NCBI GenBank assembly: GCA_963754955.1
Contig: CAVWHY010000012.1
Coordinates: 1,178,001 to 1,242,000 of the forward strand
Source: CAVQJU01 sp963754955
GTDB taxonomy: Bacteria > Acidobacteriota > Vicinamibacteria > Vicinamibacterales > CAVVIG01
Direction: 5' to 3'
Length of the DNA stretch: 64,000 bases
In this document: in pieces, positions 26,587 through 35,700 of the stretch
Layout of the letters: each line of letters opens with the position of its first letter
Numbering within the stretch: position 1 is the first letter of the stretch
Made by a program: the position numbers and the translations under genes
The notes under the pieces: model-generated
The model's database searches: none
Told to the model about the DNA's origin: nothing
The model's input: the letters and a program-made list of their open reading frames with translations, nothing else

Positions 26587-27459
26587 ATGACTGCTCGACA
26601 AGGCGTCGTGAGAGGCAGTCGGGCCTTCGCAGCGATGGTGATTGTGGCCACCTTGCTCAGCCACCAGGGTGCCGCACGGTCCGCCACATCACAGGGACCA
26701 CGCGAGCGAGACCAGTTCGCATCGGTCAACGGCATCCGGCTTCACTACGTCGATTGGGGCGGGACCGGTACGCCGATGCTTTTTCTCGGCGGTGGCGGCA
26801 ACGGAGGGGCACACACTTTCGACTCGTTCGCACCTCGGTTCACTGACCACTTTGAGGTCCTCGGCTTGACCCGGCGTGGAGGAGGATTATCCGACAAGCC
26901 GCCATCATCGTATGACACGAACACGCTGGCGACGGACATCGCTGGATTCTTGGACGCGCTACACATCAGCCGCGCCATCCTCGTTGGGCACTCACTTGCC
27001 GGTGCTGAAATGACCCGCTTTGCTGGCACATATCCGAACCGTGTTCGAGCCCTGGTGTATCTCGACGCGGTGGTTGACTACGTTCGCATCGCTGAGATCT
27101 CAGCGGAGGCCGGTTTCAACGGACAAGGTTTTGATGAAACGCCGCAAGTGAAAGCGATTCAAGCTGGCGCGGCCCAATCGCATCCCGACTACACGAAGGT
27201 AACTGCGCCCGCGCTCGCCTTCATCGAGACCTGCGGTGCTCCGCCACAAGCGCGACCAGAAGATGACCCGGCCTACAAACGTTATCTTCAGTTGCTGTAT
27301 GAGAAGGGGGTGTGGTGGGAGAGCATCAAGCAGTTTCGCGCGGAGATGAAACACGGGACAATTATCGAGTTGCCAGATTGCAATCACTTCTTTTTCAAAG
27401 ACCCGCAGCAAGCCGAGCGTGCCGAGCGTGAGATGCGAACCTTTCTATCAAGGCCATGA
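26587..27459 (+). CDS. Exported alpha/beta hydrolase
   Basis: This 290-residue protein has a hydrophobic leader ending near HQGAARSATS. The fold is complete: oxyanion-region loop FLGGGGNGG, nucleophile elbow GHSLAG, and a C-terminal His in DCNHFFFKDP. The AGGGGGAAG site six bases upstream supports ATG 26587. The substrate is unknown. Its codon use looks less extreme in GC than the surrounding respiratory genes, in keeping with an accessory location. Confidence 0.82.
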   Translation: MTARQGVVRGSRAFAAMVIVATLLSHQGAARSATSQGPRERDQFASVNGIRLHYVDWGGTGTPMLFLGGGGNGGAHTFDSFAPRFTDHFEVLGLTRRGGGLSDKPPSSYDTNTLATDIAGFLDALHISRAILVGHSLAGAEMTRFAGTYPNRVRALVYLDAVVDYVRIAEISAEAGFNGQGFDETPQVKAIQAGAAQSHPDYTKVTAPALAFIETCGAPPQARPEDDPAYKRYLQLLYEKGVWWESIKQFRAEMKHGTIIELPDCNHFFFKDPQQAERAEREMRTFLSRP

Positions 27460-27685
27460 TGCCCGTTCACAGCGGACGCCAACAGGTCGGGCAACAGCAA
27501 TCGAACGAACTGAGACGGCGGTGTGCTGTTTGCGGCCAGCAGCGACCAACCGCCTGAACTTGGCAAGCATTCTGCTCCCCGCGATGGCAACATCATGAAG
27601 TGCTCAGCATTCTGACTGATGCTGTGCTGCACTGGAACAATCGGCGTGTCTACTTTGCCAATCTAGAACAGCACTGAGCGACCAG

Positions 27686-27933
27686 ATGGGGCAGAGCAGC
27701 AGCAACCCAGTCACCGATTGATTTCTACGCGCTCTTGGGAGTGGCACGCAGCGCCACGCTCGATGAGATCAAGACGGTCTATCGTTCGGGGATCGCCCAC
27801 TACCATCCCGAGCGCAATCGTTCGCCCCATGCCAGCGCCGTAACGGCCCTGCTGAATGAGGCGTGGGAAGTGCTCCGCCGCGAGGAGCGTCGACAGCATT
27901 ATGACGCGGTTCGGGTACCCGATCGCCGTCACA
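27686..27933 (+). pseudogene. J-domain (DnaJ-like) fragment
   Basis: The sequence DFYALLGVARSATLDEIKTV, then AHYHPERN, then LLNEAWEVLRREERRQHYDA is a complete J-domain, except that the HPD motif needed to stimulate Hsp70 reads HPE. An ATG at 27686 (MGQSSSNPVTD) joins it only if one extra base near 27720 is removed. After the domain the frame runs into the DUF2075 remnant in another frame. It may be a broken gene or part of a small J-protein. Confidence 0.6.
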
Positions 27934-28428
27934 CGAGACTTAGCACGGGCAAAAGCCTGGATCCGGGCTCACGCGCGCGGTTCAGAGCGATACGGCCTCG
28001 TGGCCTCATCGCAAGCGCAACGGCTGAAGCCATAGGGAATTGATGTCCGCGTGAATGTCGATCCGGTCCAGTGGTTCTTAAACGATAGGCGGGATACGCG
28101 ACCGAGCTACTACCTGGAAGATGCGGCCACTGAATTCCAGGTACAGGGCCTTGAACTCGATTGGGTGTGCGTGACCTGGGACGCCGACCTGCGCCGACAC
28201 GCTGAGTCATGGCGTTACCATTCTTTTCGAGGAAATTCATGGACGACGATCCACAAGGAGGACAGGAAGCGGTACTTACTGAACGCGTACCGCGTTCTGT
28301 TGACGCGCGCGCGGCAGGGGATGGTCGTCTTCGTTCCACCGGGTGACGAGTCGGACCCGACTCGAGTTCCGGCTTTCTACAACGACACCTACGAGTACCT
28401 CACTGGGGTTGGCGTCGCCGAAGTCTGA
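27901..28428 (+). pseudogene. C-terminal remnant of a DUF2075-type helicase/nuclease protein
   Basis: The frame reads TRDLARAKAWIRAHARGSER and VASSQAQRLKP, then a TAG at 28033-28035. It resumes in the same frame with VDPVQWFLNDRRDTRPSYYL, EDAATEFQVQGLELDWV and AYRVLLTRARQGMVVFVPPG. These are the last ~170 residues of the DUF2075 (Schlafen/helicase-like) family, including helicase motif VI-like LTRARQG. The N-terminal NTPase half is missing and an internal stop is present, so it is a remnant. It overlaps the J-domain fragment. Confidence 0.75.
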
Positions 28429-28664
28429 CGGGGCGAACGCCGCGTCGTCGTGGTTCAGTCATGCCGCGGTGCGGCAGCGATATCCGGGCGGTGCGTTTGT
28501 GTTCGGCCTGGCCGTCGGCGCGCATTTCACGGACGGTGGCCAGCCGTGGAACCACACGTAGATGCCGCAACACAGATCACTCCCGGAACTTGTGCAGCAG
28601 GCTGTCCATCATGGACGGTTCGTGGCGTTCCGGCACCTCGGCGAAGCGGAAACGCTTCACCGCC
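28429..28664. other. Gap between DUF2075 remnant and FtsZ-like gene
   Basis: I see nothing recognisable. A 59-residue plus-strand frame starts at 28561 (MPQHRSLPELVQQAV) and runs into the 3' end of the FtsZ-like gene; there is no family-like sequence to support it. Confidence 0.4.
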
Positions 28665-30203
28665 TCAGCTCCCCAGAAGCGGCCAACCGCGATCAGCAGA
28701 TCCAGCTCGGGCCGAATCTAATCCGGCACGGACGTCTTTGAACTCAATCTCCTCCAGTTCCTCGTAGCTGAGCTCGCGCAGATGGATGGTCTGCCGGCCT
28801 CGTTTGACTGCGTGGTCTGGCACCGTCGCACTCTCGATCAGGACGTGCAGGAGCCGCTCGCGCCAATCCCGGGGGAGCCGGTCGAGGACGGTGCGAAACC
28901 ACATCGTGCCGAGAAGCCGTCTCAGTTCGGTTCTGTCGACGGGGATGTCCGATGTGGCGCCGTCGCCTGCCAGCGCCAGTGCCGCTGGATCGGAACGGTT
29001 GAGGGCAACTGCAAATTCCCGGAACGTGCTAAAGGCACGCGCCCGGGGCGGATCGACGACCTTCTGATCCGATGAATCCCTGCGTTGCTTGACCGGCTCA
29101 GGCGATTTCGCAGCAGCCAGTGGCGCGTCCTCGGCTGCGATCGGTTCGACCACAGTAGCAGTCGTACGCACGCCTCCCTCGAGGCTCCAATCGACTTCGA
29201 GCGGCTGCTGCGCTCCTGTGTACTCGGCAAACAACGCCGTCACGCCCCACGGTCTCGGCATGCCCACCGCTCGGGCGTACAGCGGACTGTAGGGGCTCCT
29301 GGCGTCGGCGCCCATCGCGACGGCGACCCGTCCCTTGATCTGTGCATCCACGAGGTTCGACCAGTCGCCTTCAATGCAGATCAAGGACGTCCCCGCGGGC
29401 TTGTGAAAGGCGTAGTACGGATTGTCACAGCATCGGCGGGCCGCGTGCTCCACCAGTTCATCGCTCGGATCGCAGCCCTCCGGAGGATCGATCTCTGCGA
29501 AGCCGATTCGCAGACGGCCCTTGCCGGCAAACAGGATCGAGAGATCGGACGGATCGACCTGCGAGAGATCCCACAGGACGTAAATCAGGCCGCGGAGACC
29601 GCGCGCGATCGGAACGTTCATTCGTTCCCAGACGACCGGCTGCGGCTGCGGATCGTGTTCCGCGTATCCGCGGTCGTTCAGAATCTCGATCAGCCGGATG
29701 CCCGCTGCGTCGAATTGCTCGATCGCGCGTACCGCGTGGTCGTAGTGCCGCTTGTCCACTTCGTGCCGCTCGAACGATGGCCGAACGAAGATCGGGATCA
29801 CGAGCTTCTTCTGCTGACGCGCGATCTGCGCAAGTGGAAACATCGTGCCCGAACCGGTGCCTTTGCCTCCCGTGCCGATGAGGATGATGATCGAATACCG
29901 GCTGAACAGCTCCTCGACTTCGCTGCGTGATTCCTCGAGCGCGCGGAGCGCCACCTCCGGATCGTGCCTCGCGCCGAGACGGCCGGTCGTGCGAGCGCCG
30001 ATCAGGCACCGCTCCTCCTTCGGCAAATCGGACAGCGCAAACTCGTTGGTGTCCAGAAATCGAGTGGTCACGGCGCTCCTGAGCCGTTCGGCGTGCCTGG
30101 GGTCGGTCTTCTGCGTCACCGCCAGGTCGCGCCGGAACGTCGCCATCACCGATCGCAGGATGTTTCCACCGCCGCCGCCGGCGCTCATAAGGAGGATATG
30201 CAT
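28665..30203 (-). CDS. Divergent FtsZ/tubulin-like GTPase
   Basis: This is a 512-residue cytosolic protein. The tubulin/FtsZ GTPase core is recognisable: T1 loop SAGGGGGN (7-14), a T3-like GARTTGRLGARHDPE (69-83), T4 signature GTGGKGTGSGT (110-120) and T7 synergy loop QVDPSDL with both Asp (217, 220) that activate GTP hydrolysis in a polymer. A second domain follows (YYAFHKPAGTSLICIEGDWS, then RVAVAMGADARSPYSPLYAR). The last ~170 residues are a Pro/Ala-rich linker and a helical block. T4 has an inserted Lys compared with GGGTGSG. It is not a housekeeping FtsZ: there are no ftsA or ftsQ neighbours. It overlaps the bitopic membrane gene by 19 bases. Confidence 0.85.
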   Translation of the reverse strand: MHILLMSAGGGGGNILRSVMATFRRDLAVTQKTDPRHAERLRSAVTTRFLDTNEFALSDLPKEERCLIGARTTGRLGARHDPEVALRALEESRSEVEELFSRYSIIILIGTGGKGTGSGTMFPLAQIARQQKKLVIPIFVRPSFERHEVDKRHYDHAVRAIEQFDAAGIRLIEILNDRGYAEHDPQPQPVVWERMNVPIARGLRGLIYVLWDLSQVDPSDLSILFAGKGRLRIGFAEIDPPEGCDPSDELVEHAARRCCDNPYYAFHKPAGTSLICIEGDWSNLVDAQIKGRVAVAMGADARSPYSPLYARAVGMPRPWGVTALFAEYTGAQQPLEVDWSLEGGVRTTATVVEPIAAEDAPLAAAKSPEPVKQRRDSSDQKVVDPPRARAFSTFREFAVALNRSDPAALALAGDGATSDIPVDRTELRRLLGTMWFRTVLDRLPRDWRERLLHVLIESATVPDHAVKRGRQTIHLRELSYEELEEIEFKDVRAGLDSARAGSADRGWPLLGS

Positions 30204-31067
30204 GTGACACCTGATTGCTTGGGATCAGCCGTGAATTGAAACGGCACCACGATCCATCCCGCTTGCGTGTAGGGCGCACCGCTCACGAAGGAGTCGTCGG
30301 CGAGCACGTGCATCACCCGGGCGACGTCGTATTCGACGTTCTTCTTGTGGTCCGACAGGTTCGGATAACGCCTTCCCTCGCCCGGCGCGAGAAGAATGTC
30401 GAATCGCCTCAGTCGCGCGCCGCGGCGGAGACGCGATCTCACGGGACGCTCCCCGACATCGTACCGGACCAGTGGCCGTTCGAACTCATCGACGAATCGA
30501 TGGACAAAGGACCGCACGACGATGGATGCCGTCTTCCTGCGAGCGAGATAGTCGTCGACGATCCGCCACCCGAGCCACGGCACGACCACCGCCGCGCAAA
30601 GCCACAGCATCGTGAGATCGACACCGCCGAGCCTTCGAAAGACGTCGGAGGCTGCGACTGCGGGCATCGCCGGTGCCATCGCCGGCGTCGGCGCTCGCGA
30701 GTGCGGTCGGCGCCGCGAGTACTCCGCGAACACCGGAGCCGTTGGGAGCTTCGGATACGTTGGGAGCTTCGCGCTCTTCGACGTGATTCACGTTCGAAGA
30801 CAGGCTCCGGATGGCCGGCATGACGCAGGCCCGCCAGCCGGCATGAATACGGTCGTATTGCGACTTGGGAACGAACCTCGACGAGGCGTTCATGATCTGA
30901 AACCACGCCTGATACGCGTTCCGGCCGTTGCCGGTCATGCGCCGTGCGGCTTGTGTGGCAGACTCGCCACGCCGAATGGCATGGCAGACGGGCGACTGCG
31001 CGAAGGCGTCTGTCGGTAATGCCTCCAGCATCAGGACGATCAGCGCAGACCAGGCGACGCGCGTCAT
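30185..31067 (-). CDS. Bitopic membrane protein with periplasmic LysM-like domain (probable frameshift)
   Basis: The N-terminal frame gives a signal peptide (SALIVLMLEALPTDAFAQS) and a LysM-like block (CHAIRRGESATQAARRMTGN ... AWFQIMNASSRFVP). One extra base within about 30640-30700 leads to a second frame with a membrane helix, LTMLWLCAAVVVPWLGWRIV, and a ~115-residue C-terminal domain (RRFDILLAPGEGRRYPNL, then AGWIVVPFQFTADP). If joined, the protein spans the membrane once, with the C-terminal domain in the cytoplasm beside the FtsZ-like GTPase it overlaps. Two overlapping genes are the alternative. The family is not recognised. Confidence 0.6.
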
Positions 31068-31245
31068 CGGCTGTAACCGGCACCTCATCCGGAAGACAGG
31101 AAACGTGAGCGCCATCTCGCGGCTAGCATACGCCCTTCGCGGCAGCGCAGATGAGGCCGCTGCCTGCTGCCGAGCTACGTTGTCCGCGAGGAATCACAAC
31201 GGAAGAGGTCACGCCACCGGTTCCGCGCAACCGCGCAACCGCGCT

Positions 31246-32060
31246 CTAGCGGCTCGCCTGCCATCGGCCGAGGACCCCGGGCTCGGACTGCGCTGTCTGG
31301 CCCCATCGGCCGTCGACGAGTGCACGCCCGTCGTCTGACACAACGGCGGAGTACGAGCCGACGGCAAGATGAGCCGGACCGGGATGTGGAAGGTCCTTGA
31401 CGCTCGTGCCCTCCAGGAAGAGCTGACGAGTGGCTCTGACATAGTGGCCGGTGAACTCCTCCGTGCCGACAAGGGTGTTGTCGAAACGCCACGAGAACGT
31501 ACCTCGAAGCGCAAGGCCGTCAGCGACGTCTTCCTGCGATGTGAACTTGATCACCGAATTGTTCCAGTTGTTCTTGTCGTCATCGATCGCATCGTGAAGA
31601 GTCCATACCCCGTACATCAGGTTCGGGAGCACGGCGGGCGGCGTGAGCGCCGACGACCGTGCCGCGGAAGCCGCTGGCGACGAGACAGTTGCTGACGGGG
31701 GGACCGGCGGCATCCTGACAAGCCATCCGACAAGGACGAGCACCAGCAAGAGCCCGGCGGCGATGCTTCCGGCCGCGAAGGCGCGCCCACGCCAGGTTCG
31801 CGCACGGCCGACGGCTACACCGGCCTGTGCGTCAAGCGAGAGTGGTTGCGCGGGGGATCCACGGCACCCGTTTTCGCAATAGCCACGCGCAGCGCCTCGG
31901 TGATCTCGCGAAAGTTCTCGTGGCCGGGGTCGCCTTGCCAGTCGCTGACGTCCGCGGTCTCAAAGGAGCGGAATTCGAGCGGCGGCATCACGCTCTCGAT
32001 CATCACGGGCACGAGCATCTCGCGGCGCGCGGCTTCTCGCGCCTCCGTCCTGACCGGCAT
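31246..32060 (-). CDS. Membrane protein with C-terminal half of a TIR domain and an external beta domain (frameshifted)
   Basis: The N-terminal 55 residues match the second half of a bacterial TIR domain: RREMLVPVMIESVMPPLEFR, then VSDWQGDPGHENFREITEAL. One C missing from a C-run near 31855 joins this to LSLDAQAGVAVGRARTWRGR and a TM helix (AGSIAAGLLLVLVLVGWLVR). A ~110-residue beta-rich domain follows (GVWTLHDAIDDDKNNWNNSV, then TSQEDVADGLALRGTFSWRF). The first half of TIR, including the usual catalytic Glu region, is absent; upstream sequence in this frame is not TIR-like. It lies seven bases after the Ig-like gene. Confidence 0.6.
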
Positions 32061-32067
32061 GCTCGGC

Positions 32068-33172
32068 CTAATGTTTCCTGTCGTCCGTACCGGTGGAGCG
32101 AACCTCGAAGCCCAGCGAGGTCGCGGTGGTGGTGATGCGCTCCGTCACGCGATCGAACACGTCGATGTCGAACGGCTGGCCGATCTTGTTCCCGGCGAGG
32201 TCCTCGAGCGACGTATCGATGATCAGCCTGTACGAGCCAGCCGGCCACGCAGCCTGCGGTGTGAAACGCCACTCGGATTCTTCCCGGCCGACGCCGATGG
32301 TGCCCGCGACTTCACCGCGCGGGCCAGACACCGTCAGCAGCCGCTGCAGCAAGGCGAAATTCATCGGCCGTCCGAAATCGACCACAAAGGCGTCGCGGGA
32401 GTTCGCTGCGGGCGCGGTCACCTTCCACGTCTTCGGATCGGGCGGCTGCCGGACGGCCGGCCCTCCACGAAACGCTTTCGTGAACGTTCCGGTCATGGGA
32501 ACGCCGTTCGCATCGCGCCAGTCGCCGTCGATCACGAGCGTGTAGCGGCGGCCCTCCACGATCGGCGTCCCCATCGACCGGTTCGAGATCAGGTCGCGCT
32601 TGATTCGTCCAGGGTCGAACGTCATCGTCAGGCGCCGATTGTTCGGATCCCAGAGCTCCTGGCCGGGAAGAAAGACGGCGGGCAGGGTCTTGCCGCTCGC
32701 ATCGAGTAGATGAATGCGCCGCTCCGCTTCACCCTGGCTCATCGAAGCCGAGAAGTAGATAAAGATGCGAAGCTGATTGCTGGGCAGCACCCCGGCCGAG
32801 GGATAGACGTGCTCGACGTGCGCCGAAGGGGTTGTCGGCTTCGCGGGACCGTCGAACACTTTCTCGACAGGCGGCCGCACACCCGCGCCGCCGAAGACGG
32901 CACGATACCGGTACGCCCGCCGCAATCGGGTACTTCGGGCGAAAGACGAGAAGGCCCTGTTCGACGGCATAGGTTCCCACGAGCGGAGGCACGTTGCCGG
33001 TGCCCGCGTACACGCGGAAGATCGACGTCCATTCACCGGCGGGCGTGGATGCCGTTGGCGTCCATCCCAGGACCCTGAACGCAGCGCCGTCGAATTGAAG
33101 GGAAACGGACTGTGCGATCGCGGTCATCCCCAGTGCGAGGATGACCGCGATGCACGCGAGCCGGTGTTTCAC
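32068..33172 (-). CDS. Exported protein with Ig-like (SbsA-type) repeats (one frameshift)
   Basis: A signal peptide (CIAVILALGMTAIAQS) precedes about 345 residues of beta-rich sequence with SbsA/Big-5-like features: PSAGVLPSNQLRIFIYFSAS, GRRYTLVIDGDWRDANGVPM, NSRDAFVVDFGRPMNFALLQ and SYRLIIDTSLEDLAGN. One extra base near 32912 separates FRPKYPIAAG from RYRAVFGG. Such domains occur on envelope proteins. The seven-base gap to the TIR-half gene suggests one operon with the FtsZ-like gene. Confidence 0.7.
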
Positions 33173-33185
33173 GGCAGGCTGGACA

Positions 33186-34322
33186 TTACGGAAGCGCGAC
33201 GGTACGCAGACTCATCGGGCCGACGGCAGGTCCGAATCCGCCGCCGCCCGCGGCGGTCAGGATCAGCGCATTGCCGGCATCGAACTGCGCGAGGTGGCGA
33301 ACGTTGGTCAGCGCCGTAATTTTGTCGTACGGCGCGCCTGCGACATCAACCACCGTTGGCGAATCGATAGGCTTGTACTGGCCGAGATTATCTGCGTGCA
33401 GCTTGACCACTCCGAACGACGAGTTCGCGATCAGGATGAACTCGTGGCCGTCCTTCTTGTACGGCACCATGTCGAGCGGCTGATTGCCTGCGCCCAGATC
33501 CGAAATCGTGACGCCCTTCACCTGTGCGCCGGCCTTCAGATCGCTCACGGGAATCTTCACGAGCGGCGTGCAGGTGTAGGCGGCCAGCACGTACTGCTGT
33601 CCGTCGATGGTGTAAGGAACGAACGTGCGCACCGGCGATTGCGTCTCGTAGCGTCCATGGGATGCGTGCCAGATCTGGAGCTGCGTGCCTTTGACGGCGG
33701 TCTTGAATGGATACGGGATGGAGCGCAGCGCCGACGACCACTCTTCGTTCGACATGCCAGCCACCATCACGTTGCCATTGACGAACGCCATATCGGTGAT
33801 GGTCTGGGTACGCGGGTTCTGCCGCGCTGCCGTATTCACGTCTGGAACGTCGCTCAGGCTGATCGTTTCGTGCTTGATGTTGTCGAGCGGCAGCAGCGTC
33901 AGCTTGCCGGAGGAGTCCACTCGCACGACGAGCGGCGCCGCGTCGGGCCCGCGGCCGCGCGCGGCCGACACATAGACGTTCTTCGAAATCGGATTGACAG
34001 CGACGTCATTGATCAGAATGTCACCCGGGTTGACACCGACCATCGCCGCAACCTTCTCGTCGATCCCCTGCACGTCGACTTTGCCAGAACCGGGCGTGCG
34101 ATCGGCGGTGTCGATTGCGGCAATCGCCCCGCCGGCAGAGTCGCCGACGAACAGCACGCCGTCCGGGCCGAATGCGAGCGCCCCGGCTGATTTCAGGCCG
34201 CTGTTTCCCGCGGCGAGGGCGGTCGCCGGGGCCGCCGTGCGCGCTGCCTGCACGGTGAAGGCCAGCGCGAGCGCGGCGCCAACGACGAGAATTACCTGAG
34301 TCATCATTTTTCGGTACTGCAT
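33186..34322 (-). CDS. Exported beta-propeller-like protein of unknown function
   Basis: This 378-residue protein has a signal peptide (ILVVGAALALAFTVQAART). Repeated blade-like stretches suggest a propeller: ALAFGPDGVLFVGDSAGGAI, DVAVNPISKNVYVSAARGRG, ITDMAFVNGNVMVAGMSNEE and QPLDMVPYKKDGHEFILIAN. No catalytic motif is visible. The gene is intact and ends 13 bases before the Ig-like gene start, so both may be cotranscribed. Confidence 0.7.
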   Translation of the reverse strand: MQYRKMMTQVILVVGAALALAFTVQAARTAAPATALAAGNSGLKSAGALAFGPDGVLFVGDSAGGAIAAIDTADRTPGSGKVDVQGIDEKVAAMVGVNPGDILINDVAVNPISKNVYVSAARGRGPDAAPLVVRVDSSGKLTLLPLDNIKHETISLSDVPDVNTAARQNPRTQTITDMAFVNGNVMVAGMSNEEWSSALRSIPYPFKTAVKGTQLQIWHASHGRYETQSPVRTFVPYTIDGQQYVLAAYTCTPLVKIPVSDLKAGAQVKGVTISDLGAGNQPLDMVPYKKDGHEFILIANSSFGVVKLHADNLGQYKPIDSPTVVDVAGAPYDKITALTNVRHLAQFDAGNALILTAAGGGGFGPAVGPMSLRTVALP

Positions 34323-34359
34323 AGGCCCTCCGAAACGAGTGAACGAAACCCCTCGAAGA

Positions 34360-35700
34360 CTACAGTTCGATTCGCCCCGTGCTGTCGCCGAACGAATCCA
34401 CCCGCGCGCCCATCTTGTCGAGCATCGTCAGCAGGAGATTCGACATCGGCGTGTGCGGCGCGTGGCGCACGTGCCGGCCGCCGCGAACCTGTCCAGCGGC
34501 GCCGCCGGCCAGGACGACGGGGAGCGGATCGAAGTTGTGCTCGTTGCCGTCGCTCAGGCTGCTGCCGTAGAGGATCATCGAGTGATCGAGCAGCGTGCCG
34601 TCGCCGTCGGGCGTCGCCTGCAGACGGCCCAGGAAGTACGCCAGCATCTTGATGTGGTACTGGTTGATGACGGCGAACTGATCCATGTTCTTCCGCTCGT
34701 TTGAGTGATGCGACGCGTTGTGGAACCCTTCGCGGACGCCGGTGGCGGGATAGACGGCGTTGCTGTTCTCGCGCGCGAGCATCAGCGTCGAGATGCGGGT
34801 GATCTCGGACTTGTAGGCGAGCACCTGGAGATCGAACATCAGCTTGAGATGATCCTCGAACCCGGCGGGAATGCCGACGGGCGCGTCCGGCAAATCGAGC
34901 TGACGTGAGAGCTGCGCGTCCACCTGCTTGACACGGCGCTCGATCTCACGCACCTCGTCCAGGTAATCACGCAGACGCCGGCGGTCGGCGGCGGGCAGAT
35001 CCTTTTCGAGCGTCGGTACCTGCTGAGCGATCGAATCGAGCAGGCTGCGCGACTGCTGGCGTCGCTCCTGCCGCTGCGCGTCCGTGCTGCCGTCGCCGAA
35101 CAGCCGTTCGAAGACGATCTGCGGGTTGTTCTCCATCGGCAGCGGCAGCGTCGCCGATTTCCACGACAGCGTATTCCGGTAGGCGCACGTGAAGCCGGCG
35201 TCGCCGCAGGTGAGGTTCAGCGGCTCCATCGACATTTCAATCGATGGCAGCGGCGTGTCCTGGCCAACCTGCCGCGCGGCCACCTGATCGATGGTCGCCC
35301 CGACGTGCGCTTCGTTCTTCTTGACGGGATGCGCGCCGCTCAGGAACACCGCGGCTGCGCGCACGTGGTTCTCGGCGCCGCCGGTGTCCTCGCCGGTCCA
35401 GGGCGCGACGGGCGCGTGCGCAAGATCGCTGATGACGTTGACGCGATCGCGGAACGGCGCCAGCGGCTGCAGGATTTCCGAGAACTCGAACGCCGTGCCT
35501 TCGCCCTTCGGCGTCCACTTGTCCATCGTCGCGCCGTGCGGGATGTAGATGCAGCCAAGCCGCGTCTTCGGCGCCGCGGCCGTCGCGGCGAGCGCCGTAC
35601 CAGCCGGCACCATCGACTCGAGGAGCGGCAACGCGAGGCTGACGCCGGTGCCCTTCAGGAACGTCCGGCGTGACAGATGCTTCTTGGTGAGGAACGTCAC
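34360..35700 (-). CDS. DUF1552 protein with Tat signal
   Basis: This 446-residue protein has a twin-arginine leader (LSRRTFLKGTGVSLALPLLE). The body is typical DUF1552: LGCIYIPHGATMDKWTP, DTGGAENHVRAAAVFLSGAH, SMEPLNLTCGDAGFTCAYRN and LLDHSMILYGSSLSDGNEHN. The family is common in Planctomycetes, Verrucomicrobia and Acidobacteria, always beside DUF1592-type cytochromes, and is related to alkaline-phosphatase-like DUF1501 proteins. Its start overlaps the stop of the upstream DUF1592 gene (ATGA). Function is unknown. Confidence 0.9.
   Translation of the reverse strand: MTFLTKKHLSRRTFLKGTGVSLALPLLESMVPAGTALAATAAAPKTRLGCIYIPHGATMDKWTPKGEGTAFEFSEILQPLAPFRDRVNVISDLAHAPVAPWTGEDTGGAENHVRAAAVFLSGAHPVKKNEAHVGATIDQVAARQVGQDTPLPSIEMSMEPLNLTCGDAGFTCAYRNTLSWKSATLPLPMENNPQIVFERLFGDGSTDAQRQERRQQSRSLLDSIAQQVPTLEKDLPAADRRRLRDYLDEVREIERRVKQVDAQLSRQLDLPDAPVGIPAGFEDHLKLMFDLQVLAYKSEITRISTLMLARENSNAVYPATGVREGFHNASHHSNERKNMDQFAVINQYHIKMLAYFLGRLQATPDGDGTLLDHSMILYGSSLSDGNEHNFDPLPVVLAGGAAGQVRGGRHVRHAPHTPMSNLLLTMLDKMGARVDSFGDSTGRIEL

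Noticed and set aside
28665..30203. Housekeeping cell-division FtsZ
   Set aside because: The T4 loop has an inserted Lys, the C-terminal region is long and lacks the FtsZ tail motif, and no division genes are nearby.
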